64,000 nucleotides of DNA from Cordia subcordata (Eukaryota; Streptophyta; Magnoliopsida; Boraginales; Cordiaceae): positions 15,350,001 to 15,414,000 of the forward strand of contig JAPTOF010000005.1 in assembly GCA_028554755.1 (NCBI GenBank). Direction: 5' to 3'. Under the pieces are notes generated by a model. It was not told where the DNA came from, ran no database searches, and worked only from the letters and a program-made list of their open reading frames with translations. Positions 34,601 through 46,525 of this stretch are shown here, in pieces. The position numbers were made by a program, and so were the translations under genes. The stretch's first letter is position 1; each line of letters starts with the position of its first letter.

Positions 34601-36877
34601 ATTCATGTTCTCCTACTTTTTGCAGTTCTTCATGAAACTAGAGGAGAAAATGCATGCCAGGGAGGCTGAAATACACCAGCTACAGGCCAAAACCCAGGTA
34701 TTTACTTAAAAAGTTTATCGGTGATTCCCATGCTTTTAGGGGGACAATATGGAATACAATTGAAGCAGTTCAAATTGCTTTTTGAAATTTGTGGAAGTAG
34801 AGTTCAGGCAGAATCAGATGGAAGCATATGTTTGATTCCCCATAGCCCCCGAAGTAAATGATATGTTCATTTGGGAAAACAAAATATGGTTCTGTAGGTG
34901 GTTTACTTTTTGAATTTTCCAGGAAAAGAGAGAAGCAGAAATTAAGCAGCTGAGGAGAAGCCTGAACTTCAAAGCGACGCCTATGCCCTCCTTTTATCAT
35001 GAAGCTGGACATGGCTCTAGCAGAAGCAAGGTACATAAACTAGTTTTCAATCCTTGTGCTTCTAGCAGATCTTGTCATCTCTCACCTTGAAGTCCGATAT
35101 TCTTATCACTCTCTTTCATCTTTGCTGGTTCATTCATGATGGGTTGTCGAACAGCCTAAATCTTTTCATTTTCAGAAAAATGGTTTATATCAGTATGCCT
35201 AGCTTAATTTACTTTTATTATGTTGTTTATATGTGGATATATCTCAAATATTCTAGCATACTTTGTTCAGTTTCTTCATTATCTATGCACGTTGGCTGCC
35301 AACATAGATCTCTCATACACTGAGCTCTGATGAGAATGTTTTCTAGATTCTTGTTGCTTGTTCATTTGTCGATAAGGGGAAACGTCAAACTTTTGCTCCT
35401 AAGCAGAGAAGAATCACTATTTAATTGAAATATCATTCTCATCTGTTTTTGTCTGACCAGATTGCCTGATCATATATTTGTTTCTTTATCTACCTTATTC
35501 TTGAGAAATAATTTATTACCCTTATAAACCTTTGTCCTTATTAGCATTTAAAGAAGAAGAAGAAACAATTGTATAACTACTCCATACAATAGTGTGTTGT
35601 ATTGAAGCTGTCTGCTAGAATCATAGTGAAGCTTAATTTTTTTTATATTGTAATTGCAAACTGAATTTAGAGATTATAATGTTCTTTAATCAACCTCAAT
35701 ATGCAAGTATTGCATTATATGCCACCTTGAATCATCCTTCTTGTTGGTAGGATGCATAAGATTCAACTTGGAATTAATGTTATGCCTACACAAATCATAT
35801 GTATAGTGCATGGATCTGATATGACGTTCTTTGCCACTGAGGTGAAGGTGCAGAGCACTTTAGGGAAGGAAAGCAAAGTAGAAATAATGTAGAATTACTC
35901 AATTGCCCTGCTTCTATACAATGTTGCAGCTTTTCTGCGAGGTTCCGTCATCGGATCTCACCATTGACAGATAGAGTTAAATAAAAAATTAGCCCGGGAT
36001 TTAAGATTTAGATCTTCAACTACGTCCGAGAGGGTCTCATGTTTGACGCAGTCTAAAACATTGAATGTTTTGCTATTATGCCTTTGTTTGGTCTGACAAA
36101 TTGGAGGCTGTTATATGCAGCGGAATATAATTTGAAGTAAGAGGGGTATAAAATGTTGCCATATCATACTTTTTAATATATTCAACTCTTGGAATTTAGT
36201 AAATGGAATGAACTCAGGTGGAATGCTTATTATATCTTATCATTCAAACATTATATCTTATTATTCAACTTAATTGAAGCAGCCGCTAAGGAAGTAATTC
36301 ATTCAATTTGAAATGAAAAGTGTTATGCTAGTGAATGCTAGCATGATGGTTTCTATATGTTGAGACTTGAAGCTGACAATGGTTAATTTCACTCCAGGGC
36401 TCAGTATCTGGTAACACGAAGCCAATTAAACCGCGAAGTAAACCTTCAAGTTGTGGAACTGAAGGTAGTGAGCAATCTCCATCATGGTCGGAAGCAGGAA
36501 GTGAGAAAGCCCCTTCTAGCAGTGAACCATTGAACAGAACTGATCCACCACATGCCTCTGAAGTAACCAGCTCCCTTCGAACTGTCCCTTCTGAAACCCG
36601 TCCACGATCTGCTGCTCCAAGAACCAGTCGTCCTACACAGGCTGGTGCTATCAGTCCAATGATCCGGAAGACACAGCAAGAGAAAGAGAAGCACACGAAC
36701 TTGCAAAACTATAAAGTACTGGAAAATAACAAGGCAACCAAAAGTCAGAAAGTCGAGGGGAAGCCTAAATTGAGTTCCGGGAGAAGCAGCACAAGCGTGA
36801 TGAGGAAGGATATAAAAGGGGTTCACTTTGGCAGTAGCTCCAGAATGGGTCATCTAGCAGTCGGAGTTGCTTCGTGA
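31652..36877 (+). CDS. WVD2-like (TPX2-domain) microtubule-associated protein, nine exons
   Basis: Coding exons are 31652-31696, 32797-33564, 33760-33981, 34138-34181, 34267-34359, 34436-34532, 34626-34697, 34923-35030 and 36398-36877, giving 642 residues. A conserved N-terminal block (residues 19-70: SGSISFGRFE, WERRSSFSHNRYLEEVEK, EKKAYFEAHF) and the C-terminal TPX2 domain (ERAEKRKE, FFMKLEEKMHA at 424-434, EKREAEIKQLRRSLNFKA) identify the WVD2-like family, closest to WDL7-type members. The KLEEK motif is complete. These proteins bind and bundle cortical microtubules and affect cell elongation. Between the two blocks is an acidic linker with a tandem repeat. All introns are GT-AG except intron 6 (34533-34625), which is GC-AG. 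Intron 8 is longest (1,367 bp). The start was chosen because MSGDIEEPP resembles family N-termini and joins in frame to exon 2. Confidence 0.93.
32074..32117 (+). other. G-rich tract with G-quadruplex potential, intron 1
   Basis: Within intron 1 of the WVD2-like gene a GGCCG unit repeats tandemly and is followed by GGTGGGGACAGGGGGTGGG. Seven runs of three or more G lie within 44 bases, which satisfies the usual quadruplex pattern. It stands out in DNA that is otherwise strongly AT-rich. Confidence 0.75.
33202..33456 (+). repeat. In-frame tandem repeat coding ~43 residues, two copies
   Basis: Inside exon 2 of the WVD2-like gene, residues 151-193 and 194-235 are two copies of a unit. The copies align as SEPPFAISNIMESN/SEPPCAISNILECN, then a DKVET/DDVET block, then a GEPEM/CKPEI end. 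The DNA copies are 33202-33330 and 33331-33456. Confidence 0.8.
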
Positions 36878-39205
36878 AATTGTTACTTAATGCCCCATGT
36901 TAATGCATATTTATATTTATCACTATCCTCTCTTTAGAGATATGCATGTTCGCTCTCATTGCGCTCACCAGGCCTGGAGAGAAAAAGCATACTGGAGACG
37001 CAACTATGCCCAACCTGCCCCGACCTGGATGGTATGGTGGGAAAGATGTTTATGATGCCAATGTCAAACTTTCGAGGTTAGCATTCACTTTTCAGATATG
37101 CATCATGTAATGTATATTGTAGTGGGTAGAGAATAAATGTGAGATCTTTTCTAGGAGTTCTTGGCTCCAGGGAACATTCTTGCAGTGAAAATTTATCATC
37201 CAAGCTTTGGTATATTAATTTAAATTTCAGATAAGCTTTACCAGTAACTGCAAATTCGTCGAACAGTTTCAACAACTGATCTCAAATAATCTGAATATTT
37301 CTGCATATTTGGCTTCACTTTGTCATGGTGAATATGATAGATATAGTAACAGTAATATTTTTCATGTTTTGACTGCATTTCTGGATTGTATATATGACAC
37401 AGGCAGCCTAAACGAGTTTCGATGTTTTCATAATATATAACGTTTGGAGAGATCTAATGGCAGTTGAATTGTCTGAATCATCTTATAGAAATTATATGGT
37501 CAGTTCATTATTGTTGGATCTTCTCATAACGTTTATTCTGGTCTCCTTCATCTATGATTTGCACCTTGGTTGCCACCAATTTCTTCAATTGCCATTGAAT
37601 GAGGATTTATGCTGCAAGGCTCTATTACCAATTGATGAAGTAGAAGCATATATAGAGCTCACCAAATGACATATTTCTCTAGCAAGAGAAACGAGAAGCT
37701 CAAAATTGAATTGTAATGAAGTGTGAGGGGTTAAATCCTACATAGAATCCTAAACTATCTTACTCGTTGTAGGTCCTACTTGTTCAAGGAAAAAAGAAAC
37801 TAATTAATACTAATAAAACTTTAACAATTAATTACCTAATCCCAATTAAGGTAAACAACTCCTAAGTAAATAGGAATGTCAAAAGAATTACTAAGGAAAT
37901 AATAAAATTACACAAGGCTAATTAGCTAATAGTGATTGTTGGCTATACCTCCCTTCAAATCACGGAAAGAAGAAAAAAACAAAAAAAAAAGAAAAAAGAA
38001 TTTTAGTGCTAGGTATAATGGATATCGGTTGCCAAACAAGCTTTGCTTCTTTATCAGTGTAATAATCGGGGAGACATTTTACCAAAAATAAATTTTTTTG
38101 AGGTGGCTTCGCCTTACAATCTAAAAAAAAAAAAATCTTATTTTAAATAAAAATTTCTTGTTATAAAGAAATAGGTGATTTATCATAGACTTTACCCACC
38201 TATCATGGAAGTGTTGTCTGCCGTTAAGAGACTAGAATATAAATTGAAAGATAAAAAATGCAATATGCAATTAAACTTTATATTTGTTTTCTAAGAAATT
38301 GTTCGGCGGATGTATCATTTTTCGGTTGCTTTGCTAGAATGACAACGCGACACGTTCCGTAACGCCGTCCGTAAACTGGGTGGCTTGGCTTCAGCAGATT
38401 AATAAACTCGGGGGCATTTCGAGAACATGCTTTAATAACAATATACAGTATTAGAGGATAGACCAAGTAGTTAAAATTATTTTTCCAAGTGTAACATCTT
38501 GAGTTTAAATTTTATGAGTGCGGAACTAAAAAATGAAAAACCCTTTAATAACAATAAACAATCTTTTTGGGAACGATTTCATTCAAAACAAAGTCCTTCG
38601 GTCCTTTTATATTCTCTTGAAATGAAATTGCTTATTTATACCTTAAATTGCGCAATAATCATTAATCACACAAATAATTTGAACATAATACTTATAGAAT
38701 CAACTTCGTGCTTGGGAGAAGATTGCATTTAATGAGACACTCGACCATATTATAATGCTATGAGAAAAATTAAATTCTTGTTACCTATCAGAGCAATGTA
38801 GTTCTTAATTAATTAATCAAACAAAAAATAGATGCATAAATAATATAATCACCTTAATAGATGATTCATCAGTAATAAATGCAATTGTGTCTAGCATAAT
38901 AACTAAATATAACTTGAAGAGAAGCGAAATTTTTTCTTAACGAACTTAATCGAGAAGATTGTTGAGGAGGTCATCACATCATTATATTAAGTCTAATCAA
39001 TTGATTCAAAATACTTGATTCCATAATAAAATCTCACAAAGAACTGCCGTGGAATAGACCCTTACACATTTCCTGCTCTATAGACAATAGAAAATGCTTC
39101 TTCTACGCAACAAGCATACATGAAAATTGATTACTAATGACCCTACAGGAACTCTTGATCATATGATCTAACACCTTAATATATAACAGCAAAATTCAAG
39201 CCAAA
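36878..39205. other. 3' region of the WVD2-like gene and intergenic DNA
   Basis: Just after the stop codon, 36972-37100 preceded by CTCACCAG reads open as a coding-like stretch (GEKKHTGDATMPNLPRPGW) that could be a rare alternative exon, although it is not in the exon 9 frame. Otherwise this is 3' UTR followed by AT-rich DNA. A box-B-like CATCTTGAGTTTAAATTTTA near 38496-38515 hints at an old SINE. No further gene is seen. Confidence 0.45.
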
Positions 39206-39616
39206 CTATCGAAATAAAACGACAATTACAAGTGAAAATGCAGTAATCAACATTGTTGTTGATCCTTGAAGTGCTGCAGGTGATGAAGATTCATCAGTCT
39301 GATGAGGAGGCTTTCTGTAGTAATATGGGAACCAAGGCAGTATAGGATCTGGAGGTGGCTGTGCTGCACCATAGAAATCAGGTGGAGGGTTATATGGATA
39401 GTATCCACCAGGTGGATTATTAATGGCTGCTGGAGGAGGGTATAACGATGACCCTTGAGATGGCGGCGTAGGAGCCGCCGGAGGATTGTTCCCGGGGGCG
39501 GCAGGCGGCGGGTAGCACGGGTACGGGCACTCCTGTGATGCTGTCTTGGCTGGAGAATTGAGAATTGTTGAGAGGAAGAAGAGGGTAAAGAGTAATTTAG
39601 GGAGCTTGGAAGCCAT
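39206..39616 (-). CDS. Secreted proline-rich protein, probably GPI-anchored
   Basis: A single-exon frame of 136 residues. Residues 1-26 form a signal peptide (MASKLPKLLFTLFFLSTILN...). A CPYPC motif follows at 30-34, then a Pro/Tyr-rich body (PPPAAPG, YPPPAA, YYPYNPPP, FPYYYRKPP) to about residue 104. A Ser/Ala linker (SSSPAALQGS) and a hydrophobic tail (TMLITAFSLVIVVLF) resemble a GPI-attachment signal. This is the layout of small plant hydroxyproline-rich/extensin-like cell-wall proteins of unknown exact role. An in-frame ATG at 39655 would add 13 residues, but it comes through an A-rich run and would bury the signal peptide. A TATAAT-like word lies about 75 bp upstream (39690-39697). It is similar in design to the gene at 52691-53104 on the same strand. 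Confidence 0.82.
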   Translation of the reverse strand: MASKLPKLLFTLFFLSTILNSPAKTASQECPYPCYPPPAAPGNNPPAAPTPPSQGSSLYPPPAAINNPPGGYYPYNPPPDFYGAAQPPPDPILPWFPYYYRKPPHQTDESSSPAALQGSTTMLITAFSLVIVVLFR

Positions 39617-40055
39617 GTCTAATGGCTTTTTTTTTTTTTTGTGTGAAGCGAGCAAAGAAGCAGACTTGGTAAAGAGCTAGAAGTTGGTATTATAAGTGAG
39701 GTGTGGACCAAGACTTATGAGCGTTTTGTCATGACACAAAAGGGAGAAAAAAAAGAGCCAAAAAAGCTAGCGTAAGAGAAAAGGCAAGCTTTAGGGATCA
39801 CTTTATATTAAATGTTTTATGGTAAGGTACCTTAGAAGTTGCAACTATCCATCAAAAATCAAATTTGCTTGTAATCAAATTGGACTTTTTAGATACATGA
39901 GATGTGCAAGTTGACAAAAAGGACTTTAAAGATATGGAGTTGATCATGATATGGTTTAAGATTATGGTGATGAGAGGGGTCTACTAACAAAAGCGTCTTT
40001 ATTGCAGTTAGAATCAAAATGAAAATTAACGCAAGTTTGAAAGAAGAGACATCAC

Positions 40056-40532
40056 TTAGAAGGTGTTTGGATTGGCTTATAAAAAAGTTACTTAAAGCAC
40101 TTCTAGCTTTAAGTGGTTTTTTTTTATTGTCAACTTTAAGTAGTTAAGTGTTTGAATAAAAGTTATAGTTATAAAAATAAGTGTTTACATGTTTGATTAA
40201 AGTGGGCTGAAAAGTAAATTATATAGTTAAAATAACTATTAAGGACATTAAAATATAATTTAAAAAGGTAAGTATAAGATAAAAGAGAAAAGATATTTTA
40301 GTAATAAAAATAAAAAGGTAAGGATAAGATAGTAAATGATTTGGTCAAACTTGCTTTTTTTCAACGTGCTTAAAGCTATAAAAAGCAAAAGTTGGGGTTG
40401 GAGAGCTTTTTATTTTCTACTTAAAGCTACTTAAAAAAAGTACATTTTTAATTAAAACAAACACGTCTATTAGCTTAAATTAGACTTTAAGTAAGTTTGA
40501 CAAAAAAAAAAGTCAAACCAAACACCCTCTTA
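40056..40532. mobile_element. Tourist-like MITE (471 bp) with TTA target duplication
   Basis: The left end GAAGGTGTTTGGATTGGCTT (40059) and reverse-complemented right end GAGGGTGTTTGGTTTGACTT (ending 40529) match at 16 of 20 positions, and both arms then contain TTACTTAAAG. TTA flanks both ends (40056-40058 and 40530-40532). The interior has no open frame. It lies about 440 bp upstream of the proline-rich gene at 39206-39616. Confidence 0.7.
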
Positions 40533-42093
40533 ATTGGATTCCATATTAATAGACCATCTACTGTTACATGGCAACTGCAACTTGAAGACCAAGAGATACC
40601 CATTCTTTGAAGTTACATCAATAATTTAGATTTAGATCTTTTCTTTGCATTATAATATTATGAGATGGATTGAATAATAATGACTTGATACTCATGCTAC
40701 TGTGATAAATGATTAAGAAGATTTACTATTATTGTACCTCTCTTATAATGTTATATGTTAGGAGGAGATTGAATCTAAAATTGGTATAATATTTTCATTA
40801 TAAGAATATATCCTTAACTAATAGACCTCCCGTTGCTTCCGATTCCACTAACTCATTGCTTACTATTCTAGTAACAAACAGAAAATTAATTTACTGTATA
40901 AAGCTCTCAATTTAAGATTCTGAACTTATTGTTGACAATTTGTTTAAACTTTACTCTTTTTCACATCTCGAACTCTAGAACTTGATGGATTATTGAGCAA
41001 GGTTACGTACTGTAGTATTTCTTGGCAATATAACCCACTAATTTTTTTATCTCTTTTTTCTAGTTGAACTCTTTTATATAATTCTTTTCATGTTCAATAT
41101 AGCACCTATTAACTTAGTAAAAACAAAATTATGCCTGATCATGTCTTATACTATATAATGGAAACATAGGTCTAGGCCCTATTTAATAATTTAGAATATC
41201 AAAAGCCTTCCAAAATGTAAGCCATGCAATTCTACTTTCAAATGTAAAATTTGAGTGACTATAATACTTAATTTAATATTCTGAACTTATTCCTTATAAT
41301 GCTTAACTTTCTCTTTTTTCCCTCGAACTCCGGAAAGTAATGGATATATTGTTTAATGAAGTAAAGTAATTTATTTCTTGGTATGATAACCCGCTATTAA
41401 GTACTCTTTTAAGTTTATGGTCCCCTGCTTTTGCCACCAACTTTAGTGGTCATTCATGCGCAACTATTTACAGCGGGATACATTTTTTTGCTCTCGGAAT
41501 TTATGCCATGCATGTCTAAACCTCTGTACAACTCGAGATTTGCAAATGTTGTCTTGGATCTTGTACATAATCTTGCTTAGAGATGAGCAATTATAGTTGG
41601 ACAATCTCACCACAATATGATCATCACATGAGGTTCGATGATTCCACAGTTATTTGCTCTAGCCAAGGTAGATATAGTATGGTTGCCTCAATCAATGTTC
41701 CCAGAAACAAGGTCTAATGGAGGTGTGGATCACCACAAAATTTCAAGCCACTGATATGGCCATTTTCTAGCAAATCTAATTGTACCAAATGGCTAAACCA
41801 GAACTTTTACAATTAGTGTTAGATTGTGAGATACATGAGGTAACACCACTTAGCAATCAATTATGGGTTCCACGTCTTCAATAATCAATCATTTTTTTTT
41901 TTTTTACCCACCCCCCCCCCCCACCTTTAACCCCAAATTTGTCACTCGTATTTTCGAACTAGGTCACTATTCATAGAGAAAAAGTCTCAATTAATTAAAT
42001 TAATCCATAATTCTAACCATCAATCATTAGCCATAGGTGAAGAGGGTATTGAAAATTTGAATTGTCCAATTATCATCAATATCAACAATATGA
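40533..42093. other. Intergenic, no recognisable gene
   Basis: AT-rich, with a poly-T then poly-C stretch at about 41890-41923. Nothing else is recognised. Confidence 0.5.
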
Positions 42094-42352
42094 ATCAATA
42101 TATATATTAAAGCCAAAGAAGGGATACTAGAGCTTGACACACCAATTTTGAGAATTTACCATAAGTTTGACACATGAGATTTTTTTGGATTGGTAAAGTG
42201 GCTGAGACATCAAGTCTTTTGTAGGATAGTTAATGCAGATGAATTTTGATTCATTGGATGGTGTCATAGCATTTAAAGGCAAATGAATTCTATGCAAATA
42301 TATTATTTTTTAATGCTTTGAAAATGATGAAGCACAGGTGCTAATACCTAGT
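42094..42352 (+). mobile_element. Candidate short non-autonomous Helitron (257 bp)
   Basis: It begins TCAATATATATATTAAAG at 42095 after an A and ends CTAG at 42351 before a T, the A^T insertion typical of Helitrons. A small hairpin AGCAC-AG-GTGCT lies five bases before CTAG. The hairpin is shorter and nearer the end than usual, so the call is tentative. Confidence 0.45.
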
Positions 42353-44394
42353 ATATCAATAACACAAAACATTTAGAGTTTTAAGGTCAAATATACATAA
42401 TACTATATATACTTTATTACTAAATAATTACGAAAATACTGATCCAAACTAATTAATAAAACACAAAACAACCTATGACCATCAATTTGTGAGTCCAGAT
42501 CAACATAGGTGAGGTCCGTACATATATTTGTTATTTATATAGCAATATGAAAGCAAGTCTAGGGGTGGTTGCATCTGTGTTGATAGACTTTGAAAATAAG
42601 ATATGTGGTTAATTGTTCTTGGAGCGTCTATTTGCTGACTATTGCCACATGTGATTCAATGCCTCCAACGTTAATAATTGCAGACGCCAAGGCAAAACAT
42701 ACAATTCACAAGTCACAGCTGGTGTGTAGAGACCTTGTGATTGTGATTTATGGGCCACGACACATCATAAAGTAGCAATATGTCAAGTCTTCATCAAGTT
42801 TTGGCTAAAGTGTGTGAAATATTTTGTATTAATAGAAGTCTTTCATTATTTTCCTCTATTTGTTAAACATTGAATACGTTTTCTTTAAAAGTAGATGTCG
42901 CGCTTTGTTTTATAAAGTATAAGAGAGTTGTGACGGGTTCTAAAATACAAGAGAATTTTACACATTTAGGCAAATCATCGATCGGGATTCCAAAATTTTT
43001 TATTCAAAATTAAACAAGAGTAAAGATTACAGAACTAGCCCATACTAGATGAATCAATCGAGGTCACAGTTCAGGATATGAAAGAGACCCCATAGTATAT
43101 TAGAATAGCAATTATGTGAAAATTTGTCTAGCCTATAAATTTTTGTTAATCAACGCTTTACGCAAAATATAAGACCATTTTCGACATCTATATCTACTAC
43201 CTGCCAATTAGCAAAAGGCACATTATATGACATTAATGCCGTGTCAGCAAATAGTAATTTTCAATCCTTATCGTAAATGGCCGATGGTGAGAGCCACACA
43301 TATATTTGGTCGATCTACGGGGTACTAAAGTAACATTTTTTTTTGCTCCTGACCAACTGTTTTTCTCATATTTTATCCTGCAGGCAAAAAAAAAAGGGGA
43401 TTTTTCAATGTTGGTGCTCCAGCAGGAAAGAAACAAACTGCCGAACAATTTTTAACTTAAGTTACACACAGTTAAAACATGTGGCAGAATTTTAAATAAT
43501 TGAAGTTCGTATGGTTTGTTTGAAATAATTTTATCTTAAATATAAAGCCTAATAAATATCTTATTTAATAAGTGTTCGATAAGAAATGATTATCTTATAT
43601 AATAATAAGATTATATTGTTAGGTTTTCAATTATTATTGGCCAGATTGAAATGCTGACATAAATTAATTTGAGATAATGCCCTCAACTTTAGTCATGTTG
43701 ATACTTATTGTAACTTTATGATGGATGATTAAATGATTAGTTCTCAAAATTGAAGGATTCATTTAGATTGGCTTTTCTAAAAGTAATTTTTATATAATTT
43801 TTGGAAAAAAAAAAAGTGTTTCTTTGACAAAGAGAGAAGGTAAAACTTTTTAACTTATAGAAAAAGCTGAATTAGAAATAAACATATTCTTATACATTTT
43901 CAAAATACTAAACATGTTTCAACTGTAACTCATAAAATAATTATTCTAAGAAATGGTAATGAGACGAGTGACCATAAAAAACCCACTTAAACTCTTTTAG
44001 TTAAAAACCCAAAATGAGAATGCGGGTTTGCGACGGATTGAAATTGACTTTTGGATACCCACGTCCCAAAACCTAGTTTCTAGAATTTAGGTTCTATTTG
44101 GTTTAGCTAGAATGTCATTATATTACCATCCTAATACATGTATAGTAAAAGTTAAGATATAACTAGAATTATATATATTTGACAAAGAAAAAACAAGAAT
44201 TGTATACAATTGATATCGAATAAATTTTATATCTATTAGTTAATTTTAGTACATTAATATTCCAAAATACATATATATACACACACACTAAATAACCAAA
44301 TATTTTATATTTATTAGTTAGTTCTAGTTTGATTGCTAGAAGTTTCTTATATGCATATTTAAAAAATGTGATCTAACTTGAATTATTTTAATGA
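42353..44394. other. Intergenic, no recognisable gene
   Basis: AT-rich. The 42590-42775 (+) and 43233-43448 (-) frames have unfamiliar translations. Stretches at 43500-43630 and 43750-43980 contain MITE-like A/T inverted words (for example TTTAGATTGGCTTTT), but clear termini were not found. Confidence 0.45.
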
Positions 44395-46525
44395 CTTAAT
44401 ATATTTTCTAATGACTAAGTTAATGGTTTAATATAAAGTATAATTAATAATTACTTAGCTAATATTTGATTATAGTTAGACTAACTTAATTTTAATTATA
44501 CTATAAATATTGTTAATTATAGTAACATAGTTAACTTAATTTGAATTATACAACAAACTATTTTAGTTGTAGCTAAATGGCTAATTTAATCATAGTTCTA
44601 TTACAAACTTCAGTAATTACAATTAAATGGATAACTTAATTATAGTTATTGTACAAATTTTGTTAATAATAGTTATATGACTATCTTTATTAGAATTATA
44701 TTTCTAGCAATGTTAATTCTAGTAATATAACCAGATATTTATAATTATATTACAAACTTTGGAATTTCTAGTTAGATGAGTAACATAATCAAAAGCTGAT
44801 TTTAGTTAGAAGACTAACTTAATTATACATAGTCACACTATAAACTTTGCTAATCTACCTATATATATATAAAAGTAGTGTTTTGGCCTTTATGCCATGT
44901 GTCATCATACCATGCCCTTTTTTTTTTCCTCCAAAAAGATTTTAATCCATATTTGGTTAATGAAAATTATTTCCTAATTAATTTTTTTTTGTAATTTGTA
45001 TTTATATATGAATATTAATATTTATAGATATCTATATCTATATATACTTACCTTTAACGTTATATATGCTAATTCTATCCATTCTTGTTTCCCAAAAAAA
45101 ATCAGTTTTACTACAATAACTATATTATTTTTCTATTGTTTCTTTTTTTTCTTTTTTTAAGACTAGATTAGCTCATTTTACTCTTTTTGTTTAAATATTT
45201 TATTCAATTATTACTTTTTTTGAGACTAGATTTAGCTCATTTTACTAAACATTATTTTAAAAAGGAAAAGACAAATCTATTACCATAAAAAGATGCCCAA
45301 TAAAATGATGAAAATATATCAATCTATATCATTTATAATTTTTTTTCTAAAATTATTAGATTTTATAAAAAATATAAAAGTTGTATTTAATGTCAAAAAT
45401 TTATTATGACAAAATATATTTATGTTTTATCTCTTACGTTAATTGTCAAATTTGAACATTAACAATTACAAAAATGCAAAAATACTCATTTCTCCCGTAT
45501 ATCATACGAAAAAGCATCAAAATAATTGTCAAAATATTAACCTCTTTAGTTTATGCCACGTGTTTTCATATATTCTTTTGCCTCCAATGAGACTTTAGTC
45601 CATATTTGGTAAATAAAAGTTATTTCCTAAATTTTCTTTGTAATCTATATTTATATGGATATTGACATCTATAGATATACGTGCTAATTATGTCCATTCT
45701 GTTTTCACAAAATATAAATTAAATTCCAATAAATATACTATTAGTCTATTTTTTTTTCTTTAGACCAGATAATTATCTGATTTTACTTTTCCAAATCTCA
45801 TAAAACATGGATATTATCAATAACATATCAAAATTAAATTTTATATAATTTATTTATATTTTATCATCACATGAAAAGCATATAAATTGATCATATAACA
45901 AGAGATAACATGCATTTTTTCGTGCATGACGCGGATTTTATTCTAGTACATTATAAAGTAGTGTCATACCTTTTTATCAATGGTGTGTGTTGCCATTAAA
46001 TTATTTCTTTTCCCTCCAAAAATATTTGTGAGTCCAATCTTTCTATCAATGTAAAATTATTTTTTAATATGCTTATCTAAACATGCTCGCAAAATGATGG
46101 AAACATAACCGTCTATTTTAACCATAAATTTTCTTTCTAACATTGTTTGATTTTATAAAACTATAATTAGTATTGAAAATTAAACTTGCTAAAAATTAAA
46201 CTTGACAAAATATATTTATAATGTATCTATGCGTAAACTGTAAAAAATCACCATCAACTATTTACAATTGTTTTTCCTGTGTATTATATGGTGATGATAC
46301 TAGTTCTAGTTATTTGACTCAGTTATAGTTATACTAACTTTTGTAGTTGAGTTAGATGACTAACTTAATTAGAATGATAATACACACCATGTTAATTCTA
46401 GTTATATAACTAACTAAAATATTATTATATTATTAACTTTGTTAATTTTTGTTAGATGACTAACTTAATTATATTTATACTACAAACTTTGCTAATTGTA
46501 CATTACTAACTTAATTAGGATCATA
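44395..46525. repeat. Degenerate ~50-bp tandem array, interrupted by a Helitron
   Basis: A unit close to GTTAATTATAGTTATATGAC followed by TAACTTAATTATAATTATAC and TACAAACTTT (about 50 bases) repeats with many changes from about 44395 to 44853. It continues from 46304 to about 46525. The two halves join in phase when the Helitron at 44854-46303 is removed. No coding capacity was seen. Confidence 0.75.
44854..46303 (+). mobile_element. Helitron (1,450 bp), composite, with exact empty site
   Basis: The 5' end is TCTACCTATATATATATAAA after an A (44853). The 3' end is CTAG (46300-46303) before a T (46304). Removing it restores GCTAA|TTCTAGTTAT, which matches the surrounding 50-bp repeat unit, so both borders are secure. 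Inside are three related head-to-tail segments starting near 44870, 45545 and 45948. The second ends in a Helitron tail (CGTGCATGACGCGG, then CTAG at 45943-45946) of the same family as the tail at 24085. The outer tail CCTGTGTATTATATGG looks like a decayed form of the same hairpin. There is no Rep/helicase frame, so it is non-autonomous. Confidence 0.75.

Noticed and set aside
36328..36853. Two minus-strand frames of 122-123 codons
   Set aside because: Antisense shadows of exon 9 of the WVD2-like gene.
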